A stretch of DNA of 64,000 nt, taken from Devosia sp. Its GTDB lineage: Bacteria; Pseudomonadota; Alphaproteobacteria; Rhizobiales; Devosiaceae. The position numbers were made by a program, and so were the translations under genes. This document shows positions 9,702 to 20,146 of the stretch, in pieces. Positions within the stretch are counted from its first letter, which is position 1; every line of letters starts with the position of its first letter. The DNA is taken from NCBI RefSeq assembly GCF_028290625.1, contig NZ_JAQGJM010000013.1:29735-93734 (forward strand), given 5' to 3'. The notes under the pieces are model-generated. The model did not search any database. It saw nothing but the letters and a program-made list of their open reading frames with translations, and had not been told where the DNA came from.

Positions 9702-11633
9702 TTGCCCGACAAGCCGCTTACCCCTCTGCTCGACACCGTATCGACGCCCGCCGACTTGCGCGCCATGCCGCGCGAAAATCTGCGCGCCCTGGCCGATGAA
9801 CTGCGCGCCGAAGTGATTGACGCGGTCTCGGTCACTGGCGGCCATCTGGGCGCCGGGCTCGGGGTGATCGAATTGACCGTGGCGCTGCACGCGGTGTTCG
9901 ACACGCCGCATGACCGCATCATCTGGGATGTCGGGCACCAGGCCTATCCGCACAAGATTCTCACCGGCCGGCGCGACCGCATCCGCACGCTGCGGCAGAA
10001 GGACGGGCTATCCGGCTTCACCCGTCGCGCCGAAAGCGAATACGATCCGTTCGGCGCGGGGCATTCGTCGACCTCGATTTCGGCCGGCCTCGGCATGGCC
10101 GTTGCCAGCGACTTGCAGGGCAAGAAGCGCAATGTGGTAGCGGTCATCGGCGACGGCGCCATGTCGGCCGGCATGGCCTATGAGGCGATGAACAATGCCG
10201 GCGCCATGGATGCGCGGCTGATCGTCATTTTGAACGACAACGACATGTCGATCGCCCCGCCCACCGGCGCGCTCAGCGCTTATCTGGCGCGGCTGGTGTC
10301 GAGCCCCACCTATCGAGGCATGCGCGAAACGGCCAAGACCGTCACCAAGAAACTGCCGCAGTTCTTTCACGAGCCGGCCCGCCGCACCGAGGAATTTGCC
10401 CGCTCCTTCTTCACCGGCGGCACGCTGTTCGAGGAACTGGGCTTCTACTATGTCGGCCCCATCGACGGGCACAATCTCGACCACCTGCTACCGGTGCTCG
10501 ACAATGTGCGCGATGCCGGCGATGGCCCCATCCTGGTCCATGTGGTCACCAAGAAGGGCAAGGGCTACGGCCCGGCCGAGGATTCCGCCGACAAGTATCA
10601 CGGCGTGTCCAAGTTCAATGTCATCACCGGCGCGCAGGCCAAGGCGCCCTCGAATGCGCCGTCCTATACGTCCGTGTTTGCCGAAAGCCTGATCCAGGAA
10701 GCCACCGACGATCCGCGCATTGTCGCGGTTACCGCCGCCATGCCTTCGGGCACCGGGCTGGACAAATTCGCCGAAATCTTCCCGGACCGCATTTTCGATG
10801 TCGGCATTGCCGAACAGCATGCCGTGACCTTCGCGGCCGGCCTCGCCACCGAAGGCATGAAGCCGTTCGTTGCCATTTACTCCACCTTCCTGCAGCGCGC
10901 CTATGACCAGGTCGTGCATGACGTGGCGATCCAGCATCTTCCGGTGCGCTTTGCCATCGACCGGGCGGGCTATGTGGGCGCCGACGGCCCCACCCATGCG
11001 GGTAATTACGACGCTGCTTATCTCGGCGCCATTCCGGGCATCGTGCAGATGGCCGCGGCCGACGAGGCCGACCTCAAGCACATGGTCGCCACCGCCACCG
11101 CCTATGACAATGGCCCCATAGCCTTCCGCTATCCCCGCGGTGACGGCATGGGCGTCGACATGCCCGTGCGCGGCATTGCGCTGCCGATCGGCAAGGGCCG
11201 CATCATGCGCCAGGGCGGCACCATCGCCATCCTCAGCTATGGCACGCGGCTGGGCGAAGTGCTCGCCGCCGCCGACAAACTGGCCGCTTTGGGCCTCAAT
11301 CCCACCGTCGCCGATGCGCGCTTCATGAAGCCGCTCGACGAGGAATTGATCGCCCAACTGGCACAAAATCACGATGTGCTGCTGAGTGTCGAGGAAGGCT
11401 CCATCGGCGGCTTCGGCAGCCACGTGGCAACCTTCCTCGCCAGCAACGGAATGCTCGATGGCAAGCTGCGCTTCCGCCCGCTGATGATCCCCGATCATTT
11501 CGTCGAGCATTCCAGCCAGGCCGACATGTATGCCGCCGCCGGCCTCGACCGGGCCGGGATCGTGGCGACCGCGCTGACCACGCTCGGTTACGACAGCGCG
11601 GCGCTTGAGGCAGCACTTGGCAAGATCAGCTAG
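9702..11633 (+). CDS. dxs: 1-deoxy-D-xylulose-5-phosphate synthase
   Basis: [46 protein letters not shown]; full length; TTG start. Confidence 0.97.
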   Translation: MPDKPLTPLLDTVSTPADLRAMPRENLRALADELRAEVIDAVSVTGGHLGAGLGVIELTVALHAVFDTPHDRIIWDVGHQAYPHKILTGRRDRIRTLRQKDGLSGFTRRAESEYDPFGAGHSSTSISAGLGMAVASDLQGKKRNVVAVIGDGAMSAGMAYEAMNNAGAMDARLIVILNDNDMSIAPPTGALSAYLARLVSSPTYRGMRETAKTVTKKLPQFFHEPARRTEEFARSFFTGGTLFEELGFYYVGPIDGHNLDHLLPVLDNVRDAGDGPILVHVVTKKGKGYGPAEDSADKYHGVSKFNVITGAQAKAPSNAPSYTSVFAESLIQEATDDPRIVAVTAAMPSGTGLDKFAEIFPDRIFDVGIAEQHAVTFAAGLATEGMKPFVAIYSTFLQRAYDQVVHDVAIQHLPVRFAIDRAGYVGADGPTHAGNYDAAYLGAIPGIVQMAAADEADLKHMVATATAYDNGPIAFRYPRGDGMGVDMPVRGIALPIGKGRIMRQGGTIAILSYGTRLGEVLAAADKLAALGLNPTVADARFMKPLDEELIAQLAQNHDVLLSVEEGSIGGFGSHVATFLASNGMLDGKLRFRPLMIPDHFVEHSSQADMYAAAGLDRAGIVATALTTLGYDSAALEAALGKIS

Positions 11634-11663
11634 GGCCTTCAGCGTTTAATCCCACCCCCCTCT

Positions 11664-11742
11664 CTTCCCGTGGGCTTGACCCGCGGGCCTTCACCAGCAC
11701 GGCACAAGCGGCCAATGGCCCGCGGGTCAAGCCTGCGGGAAG
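11664..11742. repeat. intergenic inverted repeat, family A
   Basis: CTTCCCGTGGGCTTGACCCGCGGGCC ... GGCCCGCGGGTCAAGCCTGCGGGAAG. Confidence 0.85.
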
Positions 11743-11853
11743 AAAGCGGTGTGAAAGGCCACGAACCGGAAAATCAGCTTGCTATAAGGTTTTAGCGAGA
11801 CAATTAACCCGATTGAGATGCCGGGCGGCTATCACCAGCTCAGAGGTGATGTC

Positions 11854-12075
11854 ATGACGACGATTTCTGCGATGTCCAGCGGCGTAGCCGGCCTTCAGCG
11901 CGCAACGCAGCGGCTTGAGAAGAGCGCGGCCAGCATTGCCAACCCGAATTCGGGTGGCGACATGGCGGAGGACCTGATCAACGCCCTCATCGCCAAGCTC
12001 GATTTCGAAGCCTCGACCAAGATCATCAAGGTCGCCAGCGACATGCAGAAGTCGGCGATCGATATCCTGGCCTGA
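11854..12075 (+). CDS. small flagellar rod/hook-like protein (73 aa)
   Basis: MTTISAMSSGVAGLQRATQRLEKSAASIANP...DLINALIAKLDFEASTKIIKVASDMQKSAIDILA resembles fused N- and C-terminal helices of flagellar axial proteins. Confidence 0.65.
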   Translation: MTTISAMSSGVAGLQRATQRLEKSAASIANPNSGGDMAEDLINALIAKLDFEASTKIIKVASDMQKSAIDILA

Positions 12076-12098
12076 GCCTTGATCCGATCGCCTGTCGC

Positions 12099-13247
12099 CT
12101 ACTTCCAGGTGAAGGCCCGGGTCACCGCATAGTTGAACACCGAGCTCATCACCGCGCCCGCAAGACCCGCCGCAAAGGTCTGGTGATCGAGATTATAGAT
12201 GCCACTCGCCACCGAGATATTGGCGATCCCGCCCAGCGCGCAGATGGCGTAAAACCCGATCAGCCCGAACACCAGCTTGCGGCCATGCAGGCGGCGATCG
12301 GCATAGGTCAGATTGTTGTTGAGCCAGAAATTCCAGGTCATCGCCACCATGGTGGCGGCGATCTGCGAGATCACGAAATTGGCGCCCAGCGAATAGGTGA
12401 ACAAGCCCAGCGTCGCCATGTGTACGACCACGCCGGTCACGCCCACGAGGCCAAACAGCAAAAAGCTCGGGGGCAGGATGCCACCGCTGAGCTTGGACGC
12501 CCACAGGCCGAGATACTGGATCACGATCAGCGGGTTCATCTTGCTCTCGCCGGCATGGCGCGGGCGGAACGTATAGGGCACTTCGGCAATCTGCAGCGGC
12601 TTGCCGGAGCGCGCCGAGGTCACGATCAGGTCGATCAGGATCTTGAAGCCGTCATTGGCCAGCTTGGGCGCGACATTCTCGAAGATGTCGCGGCGCACCA
12701 GGAAAAATCCGCTCATCGGATCGCTGATTGGCTGTCCGGCGATCATCGCCGCCATCTTGGTGGCGAGCCGGCTGCCCGACAGGCGCGTGGCGCTCAATCC
12801 GGTTGCGGCCGAGCCTTCGCCGGCAAAGCGTGTACCCACAACGAGATCTGCCCCCGCCAATGCCTTTTCCAGCATCTGCGGCAGGATGGCTTCGTCATGC
12901 TGCAAATCGGCGTCGATCACTGCCACATAAGGCGCCGATGTCGCCGCCATGCCCTCGACGCAAGCCGAGGACAATCCGCGACGCCCAAAGCGGCGGATAC
13001 AGCGCACATTGGCGTAAACGCGGGACATTTCATTGACGACTGCGGCGGTGCCATCGGGACTGTTGTCGTCGACGACGATCATCTCCCAGGCCGTCGCGCC
13101 AAGCGCAATCGCCAGTTTCTCGTATAGAAGCTCGATATTGCCCCGCTCGTTGAAGCTGGGGACAATCACCGCCAGTTGCGGCGGATGGCCGGTGGCGACG
13201 GGGTGGCGGAGGCTGTCAACTTTGGCTTGGCTACCGATTTCCGTCAT
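12099..13247 (-). CDS. GT2 glycosyltransferase fused to GtrA-like membrane domain
   Basis: LAVIVPSFNERGNIELLYEKL...IVVDDNSPDGTAAVV...YVAVIDADLQHDEAILPQML plus C-terminal multi-TM GtrA-like segment. Confidence 0.9.
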   Translation of the reverse strand: MTEIGSQAKVDSLRHPVATGHPPQLAVIVPSFNERGNIELLYEKLAIALGATAWEMIVVDDNSPDGTAAVVNEMSRVYANVRCIRRFGRRGLSSACVEGMAATSAPYVAVIDADLQHDEAILPQMLEKALAGADLVVGTRFAGEGSAATGLSATRLSGSRLATKMAAMIAGQPISDPMSGFFLVRRDIFENVAPKLANDGFKILIDLIVTSARSGKPLQIAEVPYTFRPRHAGESKMNPLIVIQYLGLWASKLSGGILPPSFLLFGLVGVTGVVVHMATLGLFTYSLGANFVISQIAATMVAMTWNFWLNNNLTYADRRLHGRKLVFGLIGFYAICALGGIANISVASGIYNLDHQTFAAGLAGAVMSSVFNYAVTRAFTWK

Positions 13248-13470
13248 GCAATTTCCGATACAGGTCGCGTTGTTTTGATCTGGCTGGCACCTAGCTGGCA
13301 AAAAGCACAGAAATAAGGATCGGTTGCATGCAAGTCTGCAATGGCTGCCCTGCGCAGGACGCAGGCGTCTATTTGCAACCATCCCCGTTGCGTCGGTTGA
13401 CAAGTGCTGTCCGGCGCGGCCAGTTCATTTGCGCCCAGTTCGCGCGTATCGAGGACCACACGTGCAGCAC

Positions 13471-14625
13471 ATGCTCCAGCCGGCCATCGCGACCAGCCGT
13501 TCCCGCGCTGCACTCATCTTCATCCTGCCCCTGCTGTTCCTCGTGATCGGCCTGGCGCTGCGGTTCCTTGCCTTCCGCGTCGCCCAGCCTGAGGCCGACC
13601 CGTCAGCTTTCATCACCGCCATGTGTCGCTGGGATTGCAGCTGGTACATCAAGATGGCGCAGACCGGCTACGATCCGTTCCCCGTCCCCAGCCGCATCAA
13701 TTCGGGGAACTGGGCATTTTTCCCGTTCTACCCGCTGCTCGTCGGCGCGGTCCGCCTGCTGCTGCCCTTCGCCACGCTCGTCACCGCCACCGGCCTGTCG
13801 CTGCTCACCACCTATACGGCGGCGGTCGTCGCCTGGCCGCTGTTCGACAAGGATCTGCGCGCTTTCACGCTGTACGCCGCCTTTCTGCTCAGCGGGCCGT
13901 TCTCGTTTTACTTCACCAGCTTTTTCACGGAGCCGATGTTCGTGCTGATGACGACAGTGGTCTTCGTCATGCTGAAGCGCTCCAATTATCTGGGTGCCGG
14001 CCTCGCCACGATCCTGCTGTCAGCCACCCGCATCGTCGGCGTCTTCGCCACGCTATCCATCGTCGTGCAGGCGGCGCTCGATCACCGGGCCAGCACCGGC
14101 TCCTGGCGCGGCCTGGTCGGCGCCTTTCTCAAGCGGCCCAACCTGCTGCTCGCCATATTCATCGCGCCGCTCGGGCTGTTCGCCTATATGGCCTTCCTCA
14201 ATTTTTACATCGGCGATGGCCTGGCCTTTCAGCACGTGCAGCGCTCCTGGGGTCGGCCGTTCGGCAATCCGCTGTTTTTCGTCTGGCAAGGCCTGACGTC
14301 CTGGCCCGACATGGGATTTTGGCCGACCACCTCGCAATGGCTGGCCATGGCCGCGGTGCTCGGCATCGTGCTGACCGTCGTGCTCGCCTGGCGCCGCCAA
14401 TGGGCCCAGGCCCTGTTCGCCTTCATCTCGCTGACCCTGCCATTATTTGCCGGGCTGGCATCGGTCATCCGCTTCACTGCTGCCATGGTGCCGGTCACCG
14501 TACTGGCCATGCAATTGCTGGCGTCGCGGCGTTGGCTGTTCGCGCTCGGCCTGCTCGCGATCCTGGTGTTGGGCTATGTCATCCCTCTGGCCTGGTTGGG
14601 TAACAACAATGTCCCTCTTGCCTGA
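13471..14625 (+). CDS. multi-TM mannosyltransferase-like protein (PIG-V-like)
   Basis: CRWDCSWYIKMAQTGYDPFPVPSRINSGNWAFFPFYPLLV motif; many hydrophobic segments. Confidence 0.7.
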   Translation: MLQPAIATSRSRAALIFILPLLFLVIGLALRFLAFRVAQPEADPSAFITAMCRWDCSWYIKMAQTGYDPFPVPSRINSGNWAFFPFYPLLVGAVRLLLPFATLVTATGLSLLTTYTAAVVAWPLFDKDLRAFTLYAAFLLSGPFSFYFTSFFTEPMFVLMTTVVFVMLKRSNYLGAGLATILLSATRIVGVFATLSIVVQAALDHRASTGSWRGLVGAFLKRPNLLLAIFIAPLGLFAYMAFLNFYIGDGLAFQHVQRSWGRPFGNPLFFVWQGLTSWPDMGFWPTTSQWLAMAAVLGIVLTVVLAWRRQWAQALFAFISLTLPLFAGLASVIRFTAAMVPVTVLAMQLLASRRWLFALGLLAILVLGYVIPLAWLGNNNVPLA

Positions 14626-15226
14626 TCCCAAGCCGGGCTCGCCGCGCTTTATCGCCACCTATGCGCTGGTCGCCGTGCTGGCGCTGCTCGAACTGGTCAT
14701 CGCCTGGCAGGCGATCCACCCCAACGTACCCGAGGCCTACCGCGCCTATTACATCGACCACACCACGACCTGCATGCGCCAGCCGGTGACGGGCGCTTAT
14801 GCGATGGGCGCCACGATCGACTTCCGCTCCGGCGGCGACGACACCAGGGAATTGCGCCCCTGCGGCTGGGAAGGCCCCGTAGGTAATGGCATGCATGCCC
14901 TGGGCGAGACTGCCCGCCTGCGCTTTGCCACCGGCGCCATCACCGCACCCATGACCCTGACCCTTGAGATGACCGCGATCGATATGGATGGTATGGCCGA
15001 TCAGCGGGTTGTGGTATCCGCCAACGGCACGCCGGTGGGTACCACCACCATTGCGCGCGGCAAGACGGTCACCGTGCCATTCGCAATTCCGGCGGGCATT
15101 GCGGCCGAGACCGGTCTACTCGATATCGTGATGGATTTTCCCGATGCGGTGAACAGCCGCCCCGGCGATTCTAACACCCGCAAGCGCTCGATCAAGCTGA
15201 CCGAGGCGACGCTAAGCCCAACCTAG
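14609..15226 (+). CDS. hypothetical membrane-anchored protein, translationally coupled to upstream gene
   Basis: ATG at 14609 overlaps upstream stop (14623-14625); MSLLPDPKPGSPRFIATYALVAVLALLELVIAWQ single TM. Confidence 0.7.
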   Translation: MSLLPDPKPGSPRFIATYALVAVLALLELVIAWQAIHPNVPEAYRAYYIDHTTTCMRQPVTGAYAMGATIDFRSGGDDTRELRPCGWEGPVGNGMHALGETARLRFATGAITAPMTLTLEMTAIDMDGMADQRVVVSANGTPVGTTTIARGKTVTVPFAIPAGIAAETGLLDIVMDFPDAVNSRPGDSNTRKRSIKLTEATLSPT

Positions 15227-15777
15227 TCGGGCAAGCGGTACCGCGAGGCGTTGCACTTGTTTCGTGTCCAATAGTCGCTGACGGGCTGGAACGAGCCGGT
15301 CGCCAGCTTTTGAATGCGGGCGGTAAACGCCATCGCCTGGCACTCATTCGTCCCCGCAACCACATGCACCATTTCGTGCAGCATGGTGGTCTGGCGCAGT
15401 TCATCCGCCCCCGGCGAAAAGAAGCGCGGACAGATGACCAGCGATACTGCGCCCTGCTGGATCGCCGGGGTCACATAGGCGGCGAAGCCGGAGCACAGCC
15501 CCCGTTCGCTCTCGTTGGTGACCAATTGCACATCGAGCGGCGCGCCCCAGAGCGAGGAGGCAAACCGCCGCTGCACCAGCGCATCATGATATTCCTGGGT
15601 TGGCACACCCATGCTCACGGCATCCAGACCCGGCAGCGCGCGCTCGAAGGTCCGCGCCGCCGCCCGCAAGGCGTTCTCGATCATGTCGTCTTGCTGGGCC
15701 TGGGCCGGCGTCAGCCCGAGCAGCAGCGCGATTGCCGCCGCCGCAAAACCCCGCACCGCCGCAAGATAGCGGCTCAC
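15223..15777 (-). CDS. secreted hypothetical protein with HEXXH motif
   Basis: Signal peptide; TTMLHEMVHVVAGTNEC (HEMVH) zincin-like motif. Confidence 0.65.
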   Translation of the reverse strand: MSRYLAAVRGFAAAAIALLLGLTPAQAQQDDMIENALRAAARTFERALPGLDAVSMGVPTQEYHDALVQRRFASSLWGAPLDVQLVTNESERGLCSGFAAYVTPAIQQGAVSLVICPRFFSPGADELRQTTMLHEMVHVVAGTNECQAMAFTARIQKLATGSFQPVSDYWTRNKCNASRYRLPD

Positions 15778-15810
15778 GCCGCTATCTCCAACCGATGCGG
15801 GATCATGGGA

Positions 15811-16077
15811 TCAGTCCTCGCTCGGCGCCGCCACCATGCCGAGGGCCGACATATAGAGCTCCAGGATCGCTTCATGCTCCTGGCGCTCGCTGGCATCCTG
15901 CTTGCGGATACGCACGATCTCGCGGATCACCTTGGTATCGAAGCCATTGCCCTTGGCCTCGGCATAGATTTCCTTGATGTCGGCGGCGATGGCGGCCTTT
16001 TCTTCTTCCATGCGCTCGATCCGTTCGATGAACGCACGCAACTGGTCCTGGGCAACACTCTCTTCAGCCATCGACAA
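15811..16077 (-). CDS. gapR: GapR-family (DUF2312) DNA-binding protein
   Basis: [70 protein letters not shown]. Confidence 0.93.
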   Translation of the reverse strand: MSMAEESVAQDQLRAFIERIERMEEEKAAIAADIKEIYAEAKGNGFDTKVIREIVRIRKQDASERQEHEAILELYMSALGMVAAPSED

Positions 16078-16230
16078 AGTCCTTTTCGGTTCAAGCCTGG
16101 GTTCAACCCTAGTGCGGGCTTCGGTTCAAGCGCTTTTGTGCCCAATCCACATGCCCGCTGCCACACCTGAACCCAATTCGGTCAAATCGAGCCGATAGCC
16201 ATTGACGCAACGCGCCCTTGCGCTCAAAAA

Positions 16231-16863
16231 GTGGCTTCGATCCCCATGATTTCCGGCACGCTCTTGCACAAACTCCGTCTCGGCCTGACCCTTGTCGGCG
16301 CGCTGATTGCCAGCCTTGCGTTTTTTTCCCTGCCGGCCCGGGCTGATTTGCGCGTCTGCAACGAGACCGCCAATCCGCTGACCGTGGCGCTCGGCTACCG
16401 TGCCGAACGCGGCTGGATGAGCGAAGGCTGGTGGCAAACTCCGCCCGGCGATTGCCGGGTTTTGTATCAGGGCAATCTGGAGCGGCGTTTCTATTACGTC
16501 TTCGCGGCCGACGACATTGGCGGTGGCGCGTGGGACGGCTCGGTGTTCATGTGCACACGTGACGAAACCTTCACGATATTCGGGGTTGAGGATTGTCTCG
16601 CACGCGGTTATGAGCGCACCGGGTTCTTTGAAATCGATACACAAAACCGTAGTGACTGGACTCTACAACTAACCAACGATGGCGACGGCCCTGGCTCACA
16701 AGGGACTGACAGCCCGGAAGGCGACGATCCGACCTTCCTGGTCGATCCCGATGTTCCTGGCGCACCGCCGCTGCCGCCTGACGAAACGCCGATGGACGGC
16801 GTGCCCGACTTGCCACCCGATGACGCACCGATGGACGGTGGGCCACCACCGCCGAACAACTGA
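16231..16863 (+). CDS. DUF1036 domain-containing secreted protein
   Basis: LRVCNETANPLTVALGYRAERGWMSEGWWQTPPGDCRVLYQGNLERRFYYVFA. Confidence 0.85.
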   Translation: MASIPMISGTLLHKLRLGLTLVGALIASLAFFSLPARADLRVCNETANPLTVALGYRAERGWMSEGWWQTPPGDCRVLYQGNLERRFYYVFAADDIGGGAWDGSVFMCTRDETFTIFGVEDCLARGYERTGFFEIDTQNRSDWTLQLTNDGDGPGSQGTDSPEGDDPTFLVDPDVPGAPPLPPDETPMDGVPDLPPDDAPMDGGPPPPNN

Positions 16864-16885
16864 CGACCAACCGGACGGAACCGCA

Positions 16886-18325
16886 ATGAGACGCATGAGA
16901 CGCGTAAAGATCGTCGCCACCCTCGGGCCCGCGAGCCACGACGAGCGGATGATCGAGGAGCTCGCCCGCGCCGGCGCCGACGTGTTCCGCATCAATATGA
17001 GCCACGCCAGCCACGAAGTGCTGCACCAGACCGTGGCGCGCATTCGCAATGTCGAAAAGACGCTGTCCCATCCGCTGGGCATCCTGGTCGATCTGCAGGG
17101 CCCCAAGCTGCGCGTGTGGAAATTTGTGGGCGGCTCCGTCCAGCTGGTTGCTGGCCAGAAATTCACCCTCGACAGTGACAACAACGACACCGGCAATACC
17201 GACCGCGTTTACCTGCCGCATCCCGAGATCATCGAGAGCGTTTCGGTGGGCGACCGCCTGCTGCTCGACGATGGCAAGCTGGCGCTCAAGGCCATCAAGG
17301 TGGGCAATGGCGCCATCGAGACCGAGGTCATCTATGGCGGCAAGCTGAGCGACAAGAAGGGCGTCTCCCTGCCCGATACGCTCCTGCCGACCGGCGCGCT
17401 GACCGAAAAGGACCATGCCGATCTGCTCGAAGGCCTCAAGGCCGAAGCCGATTGGATCGCCCTCTCCTTCGTGCAGCGTCCCGAAGACATCATCGATGTG
17501 CGCAAGATCGTCCAGGGTCGCGCCGGCGTCATGGCCAAGATCGAAAAGCCCCAGGCCATCGATCGCCTCGAGGAAATCATCAAGCTCAGCGACGCCATCA
17601 TGGTGGCCCGCGGCGACCTGGGTGTCGAGCTGCCGCTCGAAACCGTACCCGGCCTGCAAAAGCGCATGATCCGCATGGCGCGCCGGTATGGCAAGCCGGT
17701 GGTCGTCGCCACCCAGATGCTGGAATCCATGATCGTCTCGCCGGTGCCGACCCGCGCCGAAGTGTCGGACGTGTCGATCGCCGTGTTCGAAGGCGCCGAC
17801 GCCATCATGCTCTCGGCCGAATCCGCGTCGGGCGCCTATCCGGTCGAAGCCGTCTCGACCATGAACAAGGTTGCGGTGGCCGTCGAAGGCGACGCCAATT
17901 ATCGCGGCATCATTCGCGCTGCCCAGACCGAGCCTGAAGCCACCGCGGCCGACGCCATCTCGGCGGCGACCCGCCAGGTTGCCGAAACGCTCGACCTGGC
18001 CGCCATCGTCACCTACACCGCCTCTGGCTCCACCGGCATCCGCGCCGCCCGCGAGCGCCCGTCCAAGCCGATCATCGCGCTCTCGCCCAATCACCGCACC
18101 ATCCGCCGCCTGTCTGTGGTCTGGGGCATCCATTGCGTGCAGACCGAAGACGCCATCAGCCTCGAAGACATGGTCGACCGCGCCTGCGTCATCGCCTACC
18201 AGGAGGGCTTTGCCCGCCCCGGCGACCGCATCGCCATCACCGCCGGCGTTCCCCTGGGCACCCCCGGCGCCACCAACATGCTGCGCATCGCCTTCGTGCG
18301 CCAGGACGGCGCCGGCTCCAGTTGA
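16886..18325 (+). CDS. pyk: pyruvate kinase
   Basis: RRVKIVATLGPASHDERMIEELARAGADVFRINMSHASHE; MVARGDLGVELPLE. Confidence 0.97.
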   Translation: MRRMRRVKIVATLGPASHDERMIEELARAGADVFRINMSHASHEVLHQTVARIRNVEKTLSHPLGILVDLQGPKLRVWKFVGGSVQLVAGQKFTLDSDNNDTGNTDRVYLPHPEIIESVSVGDRLLLDDGKLALKAIKVGNGAIETEVIYGGKLSDKKGVSLPDTLLPTGALTEKDHADLLEGLKAEADWIALSFVQRPEDIIDVRKIVQGRAGVMAKIEKPQAIDRLEEIIKLSDAIMVARGDLGVELPLETVPGLQKRMIRMARRYGKPVVVATQMLESMIVSPVPTRAEVSDVSIAVFEGADAIMLSAESASGAYPVEAVSTMNKVAVAVEGDANYRGIIRAAQTEPEATAADAISAATRQVAETLDLAAIVTYTASGSTGIRAARERPSKPIIALSPNHRTIRRLSVVWGIHCVQTEDAISLEDMVDRACVIAYQEGFARPGDRIAITAGVPLGTPGATNMLRIAFVRQDGAGSS

Positions 18326-18350
18326 CAAGACTTTTCCATTAGACGGTCAA

Positions 18351-18376
18351 AGGCCCGCGCAAGCGGGCCTTTTTTT
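18351..18376 (+). terminator. Rho-independent terminator of pyk
   Basis: AGGCCCGC-GCAA-GCGGGCCT followed by a T run. Confidence 0.85.
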
Positions 18377-18385
18377 ACGCCTGCC

Positions 18386-18694
18386 TTAGCGCCGCGACGA
18401 GAACACGCGGTCGGCAATGCGTGTGTTGCGGCCCGCCACAATGCCGGGGATCAGCAGCGCATCGATCAGCCACCAAAGCCCGACGACGAACCACAGAAAG
18501 CCAAGAAATCCAAACGACACCAGCGTGAGCACCAGTGTCACCGCCGATAGCGCCAGCATCATAAAGCCGCTGATCGGTCGGCCAAGATAGAACCGGTGTG
18601 CGCCCACATAGCCGAGGAAAAACCACAGCAAATAGGCGACGAGCAGCGACTTCTTTTCGATATCGTATTGAGCCGAGGTCCGATCCATCGTCAT
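18386..18694 (-). CDS. TM2 domain-containing membrane protein
   Basis: KSLLVAYLLWFFLGYVGAHRFYLGRPISGFMML. Confidence 0.88.
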   Translation of the reverse strand: MTMDRTSAQYDIEKKSLLVAYLLWFFLGYVGAHRFYLGRPISGFMMLALSAVTLVLTLVSFGFLGFLWFVVGLWWLIDALLIPGIVAGRNTRIADRVFSSRR

Positions 18695-18795
18695 TGCATC
18701 TTCTCCGTTTGCTCGAAGATGGCCCTAAACTCCCCAGGTTCAAGTCCTGCAGTTCAGACCGGACAGGCGTGCAGTGCGGCAGGGTTGGTTGCCGC

Positions 18796-19191
18796 CTAGG
18801 CTTCCAGCACGCTCTTGAGCGTCAGGAAATCGGTAGTGATCCACTCGATGGTTGAATCAAATTCCGCGTCACTCATGCCGGCGCGCCGGAAAAAGGTGAA
18901 CAGCAGTTCGCTGCCCTCTTCGTTGGCGACGACGCGCATTGGCGTGAACAGCGGCGTCTCACCCGGCACGAACTGCGCGTGGTCAAGCACGCCGAATTCA
19001 TTGGGCGGCGTGAACCGATAATGCCGCGGGCCGCCCGGCGTCATGGCAGACCAATCGCCGCCCTCGAGCGGCACGAATGTTGCCTCGTCCACCGCTGCCC
19101 ATTGCGAAAAATTGCGCGGATCGGCCAGGAATCTATACACCACGGCGTAGGGGCGTTCGATCTGCAGCGTGATGGTGTGGGATCGGCGCAT
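18796..19191 (-). CDS. SRPBCC-family protein
   Basis: RSHTITLQIERPYAVVYRFLADPRNFSQWAAVDEATFVPL. Confidence 0.75.
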   Translation of the reverse strand: MRRSHTITLQIERPYAVVYRFLADPRNFSQWAAVDEATFVPLEGGDWSAMTPGGPRHYRFTPPNEFGVLDHAQFVPGETPLFTPMRVVANEEGSELLFTFFRRAGMSDAEFDSTIEWITTDFLTLKSVLEA

Positions 19192-19237
19192 TTTTAGGTT
19201 CCGCAACAGCGCGAGCATGGCACAGTTCGCGACAAAC

Positions 19238-19262
19238 AAAAGCCCGCTTGCGCGGGCTTTTT
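19238..19262 (-). terminator. terminator downstream of rpmJ
   Basis: AAAGCCCGCGCAAGCGGGCTTTT on the minus strand. Confidence 0.8.
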
Positions 19263-19286
19263 ATTTCGTACGGTACGAAACCAAGC

Positions 19287-19412
19287 TTAGCCCTGGCGGG
19301 CCTTGTAGCGCTTGTCGACCTTGTTGATGATGTAAACGCGACCGCGACGGCGGACGAGCTTGTTCGCGCGGTGGCGAGTCATCAGCGCCTTCAGCGAGTT
19401 GCGGACTTTCAT
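19287..19412 (-). CDS. rpmJ: 50S ribosomal protein L36 (bL36, Cys-less type)
   Basis: [41 protein letters not shown], 41 aa. Confidence 0.96.
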   Translation of the reverse strand: MKVRNSLKALMTRHRANKLVRRRGRVYIINKVDKRYKARQG

Positions 19413-19630
19413 CGTATATCCTCGATTAAACAAAAGGGGCGCCTGAGCGCCCGAAGAATTGGCCGGAACATAGGGAAATCGCCAACGTCTGTCAACGCGC
19501 CCGCGCGGGTTTTCCGCCATGCTCGACAAGTAGGGGTTTGGGGCACCGCCAAGCTCGCCATTAACCCCATGGATAGAATGCTAAGCTATTGTCCTGGAAC
19601 CTAAATTAACCCAACGGTCGGCAACTCGTC

Positions 19631-20146
19631 ATGGCACAAGTGTCCATTCCCAAGCATGGCGTGCTGATCGCCGACCCCAGTGCGAACATGGTTTCCCTGA
19701 TCGGCGGCATGCTGCGCGGCATCGGCCGGCGTGATTACCGCGAAGCCAATGACGCCCAGACCGCCATGGACGAACTCACCAACCGGCAATTTGACGTTCT
19801 CGTCATCGATGACGGGTTGGATGGGCTCGACGGCGTCGAACTGGTCCGCCAGTTGCGCGCCTCTGTCGACAGCCCCAACCGCTACCTGCCCGTCGTCATG
19901 ATCTCCGCCGCGCCCGACGCCAGGCGCATTGCCAAAGCCCGCGACGCCGGCGTCACCGAATTCCTGCGCAAGCCCTTTGCCGCCGCCCACCTGCAGGCGC
20001 GACTAGTCTCGATCGAGGCCAATCCTCGCGGCTTTATCAAGGCCGAGGCCTATAAGGGCCCCGACCGGCGTCGCAAGACCATCGATATCGGCGATAGGGA
20101 TCGGCGCGACGAGGCCCCGCTGATCCTGACTCCCAAGGCGAGCTAG
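19631..20146 (+). CDS. response regulator receiver-domain protein
   Basis: GVLIADPSANMVSLIGGMLRGIG...DVLVIDDGLDGLDGVELVRQLR; REC-like with C-terminal PDRR tail. Confidence 0.85.
   Translation: MAQVSIPKHGVLIADPSANMVSLIGGMLRGIGRRDYREANDAQTAMDELTNRQFDVLVIDDGLDGLDGVELVRQLRASVDSPNRYLPVVMISAAPDARRIAKARDAGVTEFLRKPFAAAHLQARLVSIEANPRGFIKAEAYKGPDRRRKTIDIGDRDRRDEAPLILTPKAS

Noticed and set aside
16571-18328. 585-aa minus-strand ORF antisense to pyk
   Set aside because: Gly/Asp/His/Arg-rich translation with no domain; mirror of the pyk coding frame in high-GC DNA.
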